Shown: in pieces, positions 11,344 through 19,470 of the stretch
Layout of the letters: every line of letters starts with the position of its first letter
How positions within the stretch are numbered: the first letter of the stretch is position 1
DNA from: Micromonospora parva
GTDB taxonomy: Bacteria; Actinomycetota; Actinomycetes; Mycobacteriales; Micromonosporaceae
Reading direction: 5' to 3'
Assembly (NCBI RefSeq): GCF_000718515.1
Contig: NZ_JNZS01000025.1
Span: forward strand, 1 to 64,000
DNA length: 64,000 nucleotides
The notes under the pieces: generated by a model
What the model saw: the letters and a program-made list of their open reading frames with translations, nothing else
Told to the model about the DNA's origin: nothing
Databases searched by the model: none
Made by a program: the position numbers and the translations under genes

Positions 11344-11999
11344 GACGGCTCCTCGGCGAACCGGTTGCACAGCTCGTCCACGCTCGCCGGCACCCAGGGT
11401 TCGACCAGGTAGGACCGGTGGATGGCGACGATCCGCTGCGCGAGCCGCCAGACCACCGCCCGGTACGCGTTCTCCCACTGCATGGTCAGCAAGCCATAGA
11501 CCCCGTCCCGCTGGTAGTGCACCGCGATGTCGGGATCCGGCATCGCGGTCGGGGAGAAGCGCTGGATGTCGCGGAGCACCCGAGGCAGTGCCGTGCCGTT
11601 GGTCGGCGACCAGGTGACCGGCACGATCGCCGTCTCGTGCACCGACGCGGAGCTGTGTCGCGGGGTGATCCGCCGGCGGGAGAACGCGTCCCACTCCCGG
11701 CCGCACCACTCGCTGCCGAGCAGCGCGCTGGACACCAGCGGAACGAAGACCTGGCAGGTGCCGGCGGCCTGGAGCAGCTCCGGGCTCCAGCGTTCGCCAC
11801 CGGCGATGGAGGTGTCCAGGAAGCCGGCGTCCACTCCGGTCACCGGGCCGACCAGCTCGCTGACATGGACGGAGAGGTCCTCGAAGAAACGGGAGACGTA
11901 TTCGGCGGGTTTGCCGGTGGCCCGGCCGACCGGCGCCCGCGAATAGCTGATGAAGAAGAGCGGGGCGCGCGCTCCGGAGGGTGCGTCCACTGTGCTCAC
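11340..11999 (-). CDS. Second TIR-like protein of the FxSxx-COOH operon
   Basis: 219 aa, a stand-alone TIR-like domain with the same landmarks as the N-terminus of its neighbour (LFFISYSRAP, GFLDTSIAGGERW, VFVPLVSSALLGSEWCGREWDAF) but no FxsC C-terminal domain. GTG 11999 is chosen because GGAGG lies 7 nt upstream; ATG 12035 is possible. It overlaps fxsC by 4 nt. The pairing suggests an old duplication followed by loss or gain of the C-terminal half. Function unknown; partner binding with FxsC or FxsT is inference. Confidence 0.75.
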   Translation of the reverse strand: MSTVDAPSGARAPLFFISYSRAPVGRATGKPAEYVSRFFEDLSVHVSELVGPVTGVDAGFLDTSIAGGERWSPELLQAAGTCQVFVPLVSSALLGSEWCGREWDAFSRRRITPRHSSASVHETAIVPVTWSPTNGTALPRVLRDIQRFSPTAMPDPDIAVHYQRDGVYGLLTMQWENAYRAVVWRLAQRIVAIHRSYLVEPWVPASVDELCNRFAEEPS

Positions 12000-12051
12000 C
12001 GCTGCCCCTCCGCCCTCCCCACGCGGCCGGAACATCAGCGTAGTCCCCGCG

Positions 12052-12876
12052 TCAACGCCGCGCCGCCAACCGGTTCGCGGCGAACCAGGCAGTCGCGAAG
12101 TCGACAGCGGCCCGCGCCGGCAGCAGACGGGCGTCGGCCCGCCCCACCCGACCGTGGCGCACCAACGGCGTCTCGTCGAGCGCGGCACCCACCTTCGGGA
12201 AGTCCCGGTCGTCCAGGTCGAGCGCCCGGAAGTCGAGGCGGACCCGCCGCCCGTCGACGAGCCGGAAACAGTGGTAGTCGCGCTCGGGCGGCGGCACCGG
12301 CAGCCGGTACTCGGCCAGGTGCAGGGCACTGCACGCCTCGTAGCCGAGGCCGAGCAGCAGGATCTGCCCGTCCGCCGCGTAGAGGCCGCCAACCGGTGAG
12401 CGTTCCCCCAGGTGGCAGGTGAGGTCATGACCGTCGGTGAGCTGCCGGGCCCGGGGGCCGAGCGCGGCGAACGAGGTCTGCGGATGGTCGCTGCGCACCG
12501 CCCCGGGGGTGCACCGGACGTACTCGGCGAGCACACCCATCCGTTGCGAGGGGGTGCTGCGCCGGTCCCAGCCCGGCAGCGCCGCCTCATACCGCTCGCG
12601 CTGCGCCCGGTCCATGCCGGCGGTGGCCGCCAGGTGGGCGCGGGAGGTGGTCGAGTTGCCGTCGGTCTGGGTGGGCACCAGCAGGGTCCCGGCCGGGCCG
12701 AGGACGTCGCGCAGCGCGCCGGCGAGGGTCGCGGGGCCGTGCTCCAGCGGGCCCACCCGCCGCAGGCCACAGTGCACCAGCAGGCACACCCCCGGGCGTA
12801 CGCCCAGCGCCCGCAGGTCGTCGGCGAGGCGGGAGCGGCCCAGGCGGGGCGGTGGCTGCTCATCCGGACCCGACAC
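12052..12876 (-). CDS. AAC(3)-family N-acetyltransferase-like protein
   Basis: 274 aa of the aminoglycoside 3-N-acetyltransferase fold. The landmarks are LVHCGLRRVG near the start, GPAGTLLVPTQT, a SDHPQTSFAALG block (the usual RSxHPxxSxxA region) and GLGYEACSALHLAEY. GTG 12876 overlaps the fxsB stop by 17 nt and has GGAGGAG just upstream, so it belongs to the operon. Within a peptide-modification locus it may acylate the product or a polyamine-like substrate rather than confer drug resistance. Some AAC(3) homologues act on non-aminoglycosides. No acceptor can be named from the sequence. Confidence 0.78.
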   Translation of the reverse strand: MSGPDEQPPPRLGRSRLADDLRALGVRPGVCLLVHCGLRRVGPLEHGPATLAGALRDVLGPAGTLLVPTQTDGNSTTSRAHLAATAGMDRAQRERYEAALPGWDRRSTPSQRMGVLAEYVRCTPGAVRSDHPQTSFAALGPRARQLTDGHDLTCHLGERSPVGGLYAADGQILLLGLGYEACSALHLAEYRLPVPPPERDYHCFRLVDGRRVRLDFRALDLDDRDFPKVGAALDETPLVRHGRVGRADARLLPARAAVDFATAWFAANRLAARR

Positions 12877-15199
12877 GGGTCTCCTCCAGCGCGTGGCGCA
12901 GCTGGCCGACGAACCGCTCGCCCGCCGCCGTGAGCGACCGGCTGGCCAGCAGCGCCTCGACGCCGTCCCGGGTCCACGCCCGGAAGTGGGCCGCCTGCGC
13001 CGACGCGTCCGGATCGTCGGTGTCCGCCCGGGACCGCCAGACCTGGGTGACGGCGAGGTGAGCGTACACGCCCTGCAGGACGCCCTCAGGTGGTCGCGGG
13101 TCAGGGCGCCAGGGCACCCGGATCCGGGTGCCCTGGCCGGGTTCGACAAGGTCGTACAGGTCGAGCACCGCGCCCAGCTTCGCGTGCTGCCACTCGTGCA
13201 CGAGCAGCACCGCCAGCGTCTCCGGGTCGGGATGCGGGGTGACGGCGACCGCGCCGAACGCGTGCCGGGCGGTCGCGCTGCGCAGTGGTCGCGCCGGGTC
13301 GGGGGCCAACGGAACGACGGCACGCAGGCCGCCGTCGAGCGCCGCCGCGTGCGCCGGCACGTCCCGCTGCACGACCCGCCAGGCGTCGGTCAGGGTACGG
13401 CCCAACGCCCGCGCGGCCGGAGCCTCCAGGCGGGGTTCCACCGGCTGGCCGTAGCAGTCGCGGTACGGGTCGCCGTCCTCGATGAGCAACCGGCCGCCGG
13501 GCACCGGCACGTCGCGGGTCGGCAGCCAACCGGTCGACGGCGGCGCCAGCGGATCGAGGGACACCGTCCGCTCGACCGACCCGATCCGGGCCCGGAACTC
13601 GCCGGGCCCGACGGTCACCTCGGCGCTCTCCCCCGGGCCGGGTAGCACCAGGTCACCGAGCGTGGGCACCGTGATCGCGCCGGCCCGCAGCGGGACGCGC
13701 ACCGTGGCCGGCACGCCGGCCCGCAGGGCCGCGGCGACGGCGAGGGCCGGCAGTGGGTCGAGTGCCGCGCCGAGGCCCGGCAGGGCCGCCGGGTCGAGGC
13801 GGTGCACCAGCGCGGGCCGGACGAAGGGGTGTGCCAGGACCGCCTGGACGGCGTCCGGGGCCGCCTGGTCGAGGTGGATGAGCAGGTCCCAGGCGGCAGT
13901 GCTGCCGAACCGGTCCCGGCAGGCCGCCAACAGCGCCCGGGTGATGGAGAGCTGGGTAGCGGCGAGCAGCGCGAGCGTCGACGTCGACCCGTGCCCGGTG
14001 GCCAGGTCGTCGAGCAACTCGTCGACGGGCGCGGTGGCGGACCATTCGCCCGACGCGGGCGGGGTGGGCGGCGGGTAGGCGTTCACCGCGTCGATCAGGC
14101 CGAGCAGGTCGGGGCAGTACACCGAGGGGTTGTCGAAGCCGGAGCCGGTGCGCCAGCGGTGGGCGTACAGGCCGCCGCCGCACCTGTCGACCACCGGGCA
14201 GGCACGGCAGGTCGCGCAGAGCCCGTCCACGCCGTCCTGCCGGACCGCGACCCCGGGGTGCCGCACGACCTCGTCCACCGGGTGGTCGAACACGTCGAGC
14301 CCGGTGCCGGCCGCGCCGTGGTATGCGGTCTTCAGCGAGTCGACCTGCTCCCAGGCGCCGTCCGTCTCGATGACCAGCACGTCGGCCGGCGCGAGACCGA
14401 ACGCCTCGGTGCCTCCGCCGCCCGGGCGCAGCGCCTCGAACATGCGGATCGACACCGGCCGCCCGTCGTCCACCCACCGTCGGTGGATCCGCCCCAGCCA
14501 CCGCGCGTACGGGGTGGGGTCGGGCCCGGGGCGAAGCGGGGGGTGGTCCCAGGTGGCGTGTGGCAGCAGCAGGTCGACACGGGGCGGGCGCTCGGCCAGC
14601 AGCGCCTCGTACACCCGGTCGGGATCGTTGCGGACGTCGACGGTGCAGAGGATGCCGGCGTAGCTGGCGCGGTGTTCCGGCCGCCGGAGCAGGGCCAGTG
14701 CCCGCCGGACCTGGTCGTGGCTGCTGCCACCGTGGGCGAAGACCCGGTGCCGGTCGTTGGCGGCACGGTCACCGTCGAGGGACACCCCGACCCGCACGTC
14801 GTACTCGACGAAGAGCCGGCACAGCTCCTCGTCGAGCAGCACCCCGTTGGTCTGCAGGCGCAGGTCCAGCCGGGCCCAGGGGGTGATGGCCGCGCGCAGC
14901 TCGGCCAGCACCTCCCGCAACCCGGCGGCGCCCAACAGCAGCGGCTCACCCCCGTGGAGCACCACGTGCACGACCGGCACCCCGTGCTCGCGGGCGTGCT
15001 CGGCGATGCGCCGCGCGGCTCGGCGGACCGTGGCCGGCGGCATTCGCGCCGGGCGGCCACGCCAGGTCTGGTCGGCGTGCTGGTAGATGTAGCAGTGGTC
15101 GCAGCTGAGGTCACACCGGCTGTGCACCTTCAGCACGAACTGGCTGATCCGCCGGCATGATCCGCCCACTCCGGGTGGACCGCACCGGCAGACCATCAC
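12860..15199 (-). CDS. fxsB: FxsB radical SAM/SPASM maturase fused to HEXXH domain
   Basis: 779 aa. The radical SAM cluster motif CDLSCDHCY (C29, C33, C36) opens the protein. A SPASM-type cysteine region (about 320-365, CATCRACPVVDRCGG) supplies auxiliary Fe-S ligands. The C-terminal part holds HEWQH near residue 670, a zinc-metalloprotease-like HEXXH motif characteristic of the domain fused to FxsB proteins. From memory, FxsB-type enzymes belong to the three-residue cyclophane-forming maturases that link an aromatic ring to the beta-carbon two residues on. The start (GTG 15199) directly follows the fxsA TGA; ATG 15196 is an alternative. No good ribosome binding site is visible, so coupling to fxsA is likely. 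Confidence 0.88.
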   Translation of the reverse strand: MMVCRCGPPGVGGSCRRISQFVLKVHSRCDLSCDHCYIYQHADQTWRGRPARMPPATVRRAARRIAEHAREHGVPVVHVVLHGGEPLLLGAAGLREVLAELRAAITPWARLDLRLQTNGVLLDEELCRLFVEYDVRVGVSLDGDRAANDRHRVFAHGGSSHDQVRRALALLRRPEHRASYAGILCTVDVRNDPDRVYEALLAERPPRVDLLLPHATWDHPPLRPGPDPTPYARWLGRIHRRWVDDGRPVSIRMFEALRPGGGGTEAFGLAPADVLVIETDGAWEQVDSLKTAYHGAAGTGLDVFDHPVDEVVRHPGVAVRQDGVDGLCATCRACPVVDRCGGGLYAHRWRTGSGFDNPSVYCPDLLGLIDAVNAYPPPTPPASGEWSATAPVDELLDDLATGHGSTSTLALLAATQLSITRALLAACRDRFGSTAAWDLLIHLDQAAPDAVQAVLAHPFVRPALVHRLDPAALPGLGAALDPLPALAVAAALRAGVPATVRVPLRAGAITVPTLGDLVLPGPGESAEVTVGPGEFRARIGSVERTVSLDPLAPPSTGWLPTRDVPVPGGRLLIEDGDPYRDCYGQPVEPRLEAPAARALGRTLTDAWRVVQRDVPAHAAALDGGLRAVVPLAPDPARPLRSATARHAFGAVAVTPHPDPETLAVLLVHEWQHAKLGAVLDLYDLVEPGQGTRIRVPWRPDPRPPEGVLQGVYAHLAVTQVWRSRADTDDPDASAQAAHFRAWTRDGVEALLASRSLTAAGERFVGQLRHALEETRVGSG

Positions 15200-15388
15200 T
15201 CAGATGGACGAGTTGAAGGCGGCGACGGCGACGACACCGGACGGCACGGAGCCGGTCGTGACGACGCGCCTGCGCACCGCCTCAACCAGATCGGCGTGCT
15301 CGACAGTGATCCGTTCCAGCGGGGTGTGCAGGCTACGGGTGAGATCGTCTAGGTCGGGACGGGTGGGGCGGGCGGGGGCATGGTCCAC
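15200..15388 (-). CDS. fxsA: FxSxx-COOH ribosomal peptide precursor FxsA
   Basis: 62 aa, ending exactly in FNSSI, so the C-terminal five residues fit F-x-S-x-x-COOH. The first 45 residues are a charged, helical leader (LDDLTRSLHTPLERI, then VEAVRRRVV); the core would be the last dozen residues after SVPSGVV. GTG 15388 has GGAGA 7 nt upstream. It directly precedes the radical SAM maturase gene, the expected arrangement for a precursor. The modification is expected on the Phe and Ser of FNS; the mature form and its fate are unknown. Confidence 0.88.
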   Translation of the reverse strand: MDHAPARPTRPDLDDLTRSLHTPLERITVEHADLVEAVRRRVVTTGSVPSGVVAVAAFNSSI

Positions 15389-15462
15389 AATGAGTCTCCG
15401 GGGGCCCGGGGCGCTGGGAGCGCGAGCGGCGGCTGTGGCTCGAACGGCTCTGGTCCGTGACC

Positions 15463-15491
15463 AGGATAGACAAATATCGACCCAGTGTCAC
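15463..15491 (-). promoter_or_regulatory. Predicted promoter of the fxs operon
   Basis: On the minus strand GTGACA (15491-15486) and TATCCT (15468-15463) are spaced 17 nt, 5/6 and 4/6 matches to consensus. This sits in a locally AT-rich patch and would give a leader of about 70 nt before fxsA. Confidence 0.5.
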
Positions 15492-15551
15492 CGTCGGTAC
15501 CACCGCCGGCACGGCGAGTGGCAGACCACGGTGGACGAAGGAGGAGCTCAC

Positions 15552-15800
15552 ATGTGCCGGAGCATCAAGACGCTGCGTGAACCGTTCACCCCGCAGGTGA
15601 CCGACGCGGATGTCGAGGCGGCGGCGTTGCAGTACGTCCGGAAGATCTCTGGCTTCCGGGCGCCCGCCGCGCACAACGCCGCCGCGTTCGACGCCGCGGT
15701 GGCCGCCGTGGCCGGGGCGACGCGCACCCTGCTCGACCAACTCGTGGTGCGGGGCGCCGGAGCGGGCGTCACCGACCGGTCGGCCCCCGCCGCCAACTGA
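15552..15800 (+). CDS. DUF2277 family protein
   Basis: 82 aa, starting MCRSIKTLREPFTP, the hallmark of the DUF2277 family, with an Ala-rich helical remainder (VRKISGFRAP, then a helix ending LLDQL). No enzymatic motif; function unknown. ATG 15552 is preceded by GAAGGAGGAG at about 5 nt. It is divergent from fxsA, sharing a roughly 160-nt intergenic region. Co-regulation with the peptide operon is possible but unproven; members of this family also occur without fxs genes. Confidence 0.82.
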   Translation: MCRSIKTLREPFTPQVTDADVEAAALQYVRKISGFRAPAAHNAAAFDAAVAAVAGATRTLLDQLVVRGAGAGVTDRSAPAAN

Positions 15801-15848
15801 TCGCCGCCCACCGGCACGGCACCCGGCCGGGCCTGACCCTGGGCAGGG

Positions 15849-16328
15849 TCAGGCCGCGGCGAGTGCCGGGGCGACGGTGTCCGGCGCCCAGCGCGAACGG
15901 TGACACTGCGACCAGCCCCGGCATCCCGGGTCACCCAGCGAGCAGAGCCGCATCTTGCTGAGCACCTCACCGTCGTCGGTGTCCCGCACGTCGAAGTGCA
16001 CCGGACGGACCGTGCCGTCCGGGGCGACGAGCAGGTGCCGGCCCGCGTCGAGCGTGTCGTCGCGCAACAGGCAGTTGCGGCCCAGCAGTCGGGCCAGCGC
16101 GGCGATGCCCGCGTGCTCGGAGAGCTGCTCGGGCACCCCGTAGCAGTCCACCACCGTCGCGAACTCGCCCGGCGCCTGCCAGACGTCACACACCACCGCG
16201 TACGTCGGCAACCGCGCCGGGTCGGCCACCGCCAACGGCATCACCACCCGGCCAAGCGCCTCGGCCAGCGCCGGGTAGACCTCCACGGGCTGAGCCCCGT
16301 CGATTCTCCAGTTCCACAGCTCGGTCAT
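15849..16328 (-). CDS. Hypothetical protein with Cys-rich C-terminus
   Basis: 159 aa that I do not recognise. It begins MTELWNWRIDGAQPVEVYP and ends with a cluster of three cysteines (CSLGDPGC, then GWSQC) within 17 residues. A fourth is in NCLLRDD, so metal or Fe-S binding is conceivable. No signal or membrane segment. GGAGG lies 5-6 nt before ATG 16328. It converges on the DUF2277 gene. An accessory or immunity-type role next to the peptide operon is only a guess. Confidence 0.7.
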   Translation of the reverse strand: MTELWNWRIDGAQPVEVYPALAEALGRVVMPLAVADPARLPTYAVVCDVWQAPGEFATVVDCYGVPEQLSEHAGIAALARLLGRNCLLRDDTLDAGRHLLVAPDGTVRPVHFDVRDTDDGEVLSKMRLCSLGDPGCRGWSQCHRSRWAPDTVAPALAAA

Positions 16329-16415
16329 TCCGCCTCCTCGCTGCGTTCGTCCCCACCGGCCTCCGGATCGGGCCTTACTCACGATGGTGGGGGGCATTTG
16401 ACCCCAGCCGGGGGC

Positions 16416-16445
16416 AAGTTACCGGTCTGTGACCATTCCGGGCAA
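16416..16445 (-). promoter_or_regulatory. Possible promoter of the Cys-rich hypothetical gene
   Basis: TTGCCC (16445-16440) and TAACTT (16421-16416) with an 18-nt spacer read toward the gene starting at 16328. The 230-nt gap between 16329 and 16558 holds no other gene; in particular I see no selenocysteine tRNA. Confidence 0.3.
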
Positions 16446-16558
16446 AATTTCCCTGAGCGGCATTGCTCGGAGTAGCGGGAAGGTGACAGTTTATCGGGTA
16501 TGGTGCGCCATCCGTACCACCGCCGCCGCGTGTCCCCCGCCGGGCAACAGCACCCCGG

Positions 16559-17548
16559 TCAGCGCAGCACGACCAGGTGCTCCCCCCGGGGCAGCAGCTC
16601 ACCCACCACGGGAGCGCCGGGCACCTCACCGGCGACCAGCAGGCCACCCGAGGTCTGTGCGTCGGCCAGCAGCAGCCGCTCCGCCTCGTCCGCCGCACCG
16701 AAGTCGGTCCACGGGGTCACCCAGTCCAGGTTCCGCCGGCTGCCGCCGCTGACGAACCCGTCGCGCAGCGCCTCGCGCGCACCGGCCAGATAGGGCACCC
16801 GGGCGGTGTCGATGGCCACCGTGAGCCGGCTGGCCCGGGCCAGCTTCGAGGCGTGCCCGAGCAGCCCGAACCCGGTCACGTCGGTGCCGCAGCGGATACC
16901 GGCGGCGACCGCCGCGCGGGCCGCGTCCCGGTTGAGCGCGGCCATCGTGGCCACCGCCTCCGGGAAGCTCTCCCCGGTCGCCTTGTGCCGGGTGTTCAGC
17001 ACACCCACCCCGAGCGGCTTGGTCAGCGACAACGGCACCCCGGCCCGCCCGGCGTCGAGGGTGATCAGCTCCTCCGGCCGGACCGTGCCGGTGACCGCGA
17101 GACCGTACTTTGGGCCGTCGTCGTCCACGCTGTGCCCGCCGGCCAGGTGACAGCCGGCCTCCCGCGCCACGTCCTGGCCGCCGCGCAGCACCTCACGGGC
17201 CAACTCCAACGGAAGCACGTCACGCGGCCAGCAGAGCAGGTTGAGCGCGACCAGCGGGGTGCCGCCCATCGCGTACACGTCGGAGAGCGCGTTGGCCGCG
17301 GCGATCCGACCCCAGTCGTACGCGTCGTCGACCACCGGGGTGAAGAAGTCGGCGGTGCTGACGAGGCCGGTCCGCTCATCCAGGCGCACCACCGCCGCGT
17401 CGTCGCCGTGGTCCAACCCGACCAGCAACTCGGCGGTGCCGGTCGCCGGACCGAGACCGGCCACCATGATCTCCAGCTCACCCGGGGGAATCTTGCAGGC
17501 GCAGCCACCGCCGCGGGCGTACGTGGTCAACCGTACGGGTTCGGTCAT
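16559..17548 (-). CDS. selD: Selenide, water dikinase SelD
   Basis: 329 aa. It makes selenophosphate from selenide and ATP for selenoprotein or selenouridine synthesis. The catalytic segment GGGCACKIPP has Cys at position 16, where many homologues carry Cys or Sec, and the essential Lys at 19. Further landmarks are the DDAAVVRLD and TADFFTPVVDD metal/nucleotide motifs, SDVYAMGG, and the GTDVTGFGLLGHA segment. ATG 17548 leaves the usual short N-terminus. It is divergent from the glutamate transporter. No selA, selB, ybbB or selenocysteine tRNA is visible nearby, so the pathway it feeds is not shown here. Confidence 0.93.
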   Translation of the reverse strand: MTEPVRLTTYARGGGCACKIPPGELEIMVAGLGPATGTAELLVGLDHGDDAAVVRLDERTGLVSTADFFTPVVDDAYDWGRIAAANALSDVYAMGGTPLVALNLLCWPRDVLPLELAREVLRGGQDVAREAGCHLAGGHSVDDDGPKYGLAVTGTVRPEELITLDAGRAGVPLSLTKPLGVGVLNTRHKATGESFPEAVATMAALNRDAARAAVAAGIRCGTDVTGFGLLGHASKLARASRLTVAIDTARVPYLAGAREALRDGFVSGGSRRNLDWVTPWTDFGAADEAERLLLADAQTSGGLLVAGEVPGAPVVGELLPRGEHLVVLR

Positions 17549-17639
17549 CCCCCCATGATCTCGACAAGGCGCCACGATCGCCACCGGCACCACCCAGCCG
17601 GTGACCAAAATCGGACGCCCGAGAACGATCGTGACCGGT

Positions 17640-17694
17640 GTTACCGCTCCGTGACCCGCTGGGTTGCGTTCTGCCACATCACGCCGCCTACAGT
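17640..17694 (+). promoter_or_regulatory. Possible promoter and GlnR-like site of the glu operon
   Basis: TTGCGT (17664-17669) and TACAGT (17689-17694) are 19 nt apart, with a strong -10. Just upstream GTTAC-n6-GTGAC (17640-17655) resembles one pair of half-sites of the nitrogen regulator GlnR, and another GTGAC occurs at 17631. The second half-site fits poorly, so the regulator call is weak. Confidence 0.3.
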
Positions 17695-17742
17695 GGCCGC
17701 ACCGGGGGTCAACCGACCCCGCTCCGGGAGACGACAGGGACG

Positions 17743-18498
17743 GTGAACGACGTGACGACGGGCGAACCGCTCATCGTGCTGGACGCGGTCAACAAGTGGT
17801 TCGGGCCGCTGCACGTGCTGGACGACGTCTCGCTGTCGGTGGGTCGCGGCGAGGTGGTCGTGGTGATCGGCCCGTCCGGCTCCGGCAAGTCGACGCTGTG
17901 CCGCACGATCAACCGACTGGAACCGATCAACTCGGGCACCATCACCTTTGACGGTCAGCCGCTGCCGGCCGAGGGCAAGCCCCTCGCGAAGCTGCGCAGC
18001 GAGGTGGGCATGGTGTTCCAGTCCTTCAACCTCTTCGCCCACAAGACCATCCTGGAGAACGTCACCCTCGGCCCGATCAAGGTCCGCAAGGAGAAGCCGG
18101 CCGCCGCGCGCGAGCGGGGCCTGGCCCTGCTCGACCGGGTCGGCATCGCCAACCAGGCGGACAAGTTTCCGGCTCAGCTCTCCGGCGGGCAGCAGCAGCG
18201 GGTGGCGATCGCCCGGGCCCTGGCCATGCAGCCCAAGGCGATGCTCTTCGACGAGCCGACCTCGGCGCTGGACCCGGAGATGGTCGGCGAGGTGCTCGAC
18301 GTGATGACCTCGCTGGCCAGCGACGGCATGACGATGGTCGTGGTCACCCACGAGATGGGCTTCGCCCGGCACGCGGCGAACCGGGTCATCTTCATGGCTG
18401 ACGGGCAGCTGGTCGAGGACGCCCCACCAGCGGAATTCTTCGCCAACCCGCGCAGCGAGCGGGCCCGAGACTTCCTCTCCAAGATCCTCACGCACTAG
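17743..18498 (+). CDS. gluA: Amino-acid ABC transporter ATP-binding protein (GluA-type)
   Basis: 251 aa. Polar-amino-acid ABC ATPase with Walker [10 protein letters not shown]-loop VFQSFNLF, signature LSGGQQQR, Walker [12 protein letters not shown] and switch His in VVTHEMG. It energises uptake through the two permeases encoded downstream. Start: GTG 17743 or GTG 17752; the spacing to AGGGA and GGGAG does not decide between them, and the upstream in-frame ATG near 17638 has no family-like sequence. First gene of a four-gene operon; the next gene starts 57 nt later with its own strong ribosome binding site, so the binding protein may be made in excess. Confidence 0.92.
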   Translation: MNDVTTGEPLIVLDAVNKWFGPLHVLDDVSLSVGRGEVVVVIGPSGSGKSTLCRTINRLEPINSGTITFDGQPLPAEGKPLAKLRSEVGMVFQSFNLFAHKTILENVTLGPIKVRKEKPAAARERGLALLDRVGIANQADKFPAQLSGGQQQRVAIARALAMQPKAMLFDEPTSALDPEMVGEVLDVMTSLASDGMTMVVVTHEMGFARHAANRVIFMADGQLVEDAPPAEFFANPRSERARDFLSKILTH

Positions 18499-18555
18499 GC
18501 GTCCGTTGTGGAGCGTGCCGCACGCCGGCGGGCTCCGTTGAAGAAGGAGAAAAGT

Positions 18556-19434
18556 ATGCGTATCACGCGCGTTGCGGCAGTTGCCGCGGTCGCCGCTCTG
18601 GCGCTCGGCCTCACCGCCTGTGGTGGCGATGACGGCGGGGAGGGCACCGGCGCTGGCAGCAAGTCGTTCACCGCCGGCACCACCATGGAGAAGCTGAACA
18701 AGGCCCAGAAGATCAAGGTCGGCACCAAGTTCGACCAGCCCGGCTTCGGCCTGAAGGGCCTCTCCGGCAAGCCGGAGGGCTTCGACGTCGAGATCGCCAA
18801 GATCATCGTCAAGGAGCTCGGCATCCCCGAGGACAAGATCGAGTGGGTCGAGGCCCCCTCGAAGGTCCGCGAGGACGTGATCGTCAACGGCACCGTCGAC
18901 CTGGTCGCCGCGACCTACACGATCAACGACAAGCGCAAGGAGCGCATCGCCTTCGCCGGGCCGTACTACGAGGCTGGCCAGAACATCATGGTGAAGAAGG
19001 ACGACACCACGATCACCGGTCCGGACTCGTTCAAGGACGGCACCAAGAAGGTCTGCTCGGTCACCGGCTCGACGCCGTTCGAGGAGATCAAGAAGTACGT
19101 CAAGGACGTCGCCACCCAGCTGGTGCCCTTCGACACCTACGACAAGTGCCGCGACGCCCTCAAGAGCGGCCAGGTCGACGCCGTGACCACCGACAACGTG
19201 ATCCTGCTCGGCTACATCGCCAAGGACGAGGCCTCCTTCAAGCTGGCCGGCAGCAACTTCACCAAGGAGCCGTACGGCATCGGCGTGAAGAAGGAGGACG
19301 CGGACTTCCGCAGCTTCATCAACGACACCCTGGACAAGGCTGTCGCCGACGGCAGCTGGAAGAAGGCCTGGGACGACACCGCCGGTAAGTTCGGCGCGGA
19401 ACTGGGCTCGGCGCCCACCATCAACCGCTACTGA
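18556..19434 (+). CDS. gluB: Glutamate-type ABC transporter substrate-binding lipoprotein
   Basis: 292 aa. A lipoprotein signal peptide ends in the lipobox LTAC (C22), followed by the family 3 solute-binding fold (KIKVGTKFDQPGFG, KPEGFDVEIAKII, LVAATYTINDKRKERIAFAGPYY). This fits binding of glutamate or a related polar amino acid outside the membrane. AAGGAGA sits 5 nt before ATG 18556, the best site in the operon. The codon use is rich in AAG and GAC, as in highly expressed genes. The ligand is inferred from the operon type. Confidence 0.92.
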   Translation: MRITRVAAVAAVAALALGLTACGGDDGGEGTGAGSKSFTAGTTMEKLNKAQKIKVGTKFDQPGFGLKGLSGKPEGFDVEIAKIIVKELGIPEDKIEWVEAPSKVREDVIVNGTVDLVAATYTINDKRKERIAFAGPYYEAGQNIMVKKDDTTITGPDSFKDGTKKVCSVTGSTPFEEIKKYVKDVATQLVPFDTYDKCRDALKSGQVDAVTTDNVILLGYIAKDEASFKLAGSNFTKEPYGIGVKKEDADFRSFINDTLDKAVADGSWKKAWDDTAGKFGAELGSAPTINRY

Positions 19435-19470
19435 TCCTTCGATCTGGAGGGTGGGGAGGAACACCGACCC

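Noticed and set aside
12052..12876. Aminoglycoside resistance gene
   Set aside because: The fold fits AAC(3), but overlap with fxsB and operon membership make a role in the peptide system more likely.
13802..15160. Long open frame on the + strand opposite fxsB
   Set aside because: fxsB has clear radical SAM, SPASM and HEXXH motifs; the opposite frame has none.
16398..16558. Possible selenocysteine tRNA next to selD
   Set aside because: No acceptor-stem pair, TTCGA-type T-loop or long variable arm could be found on either strand.
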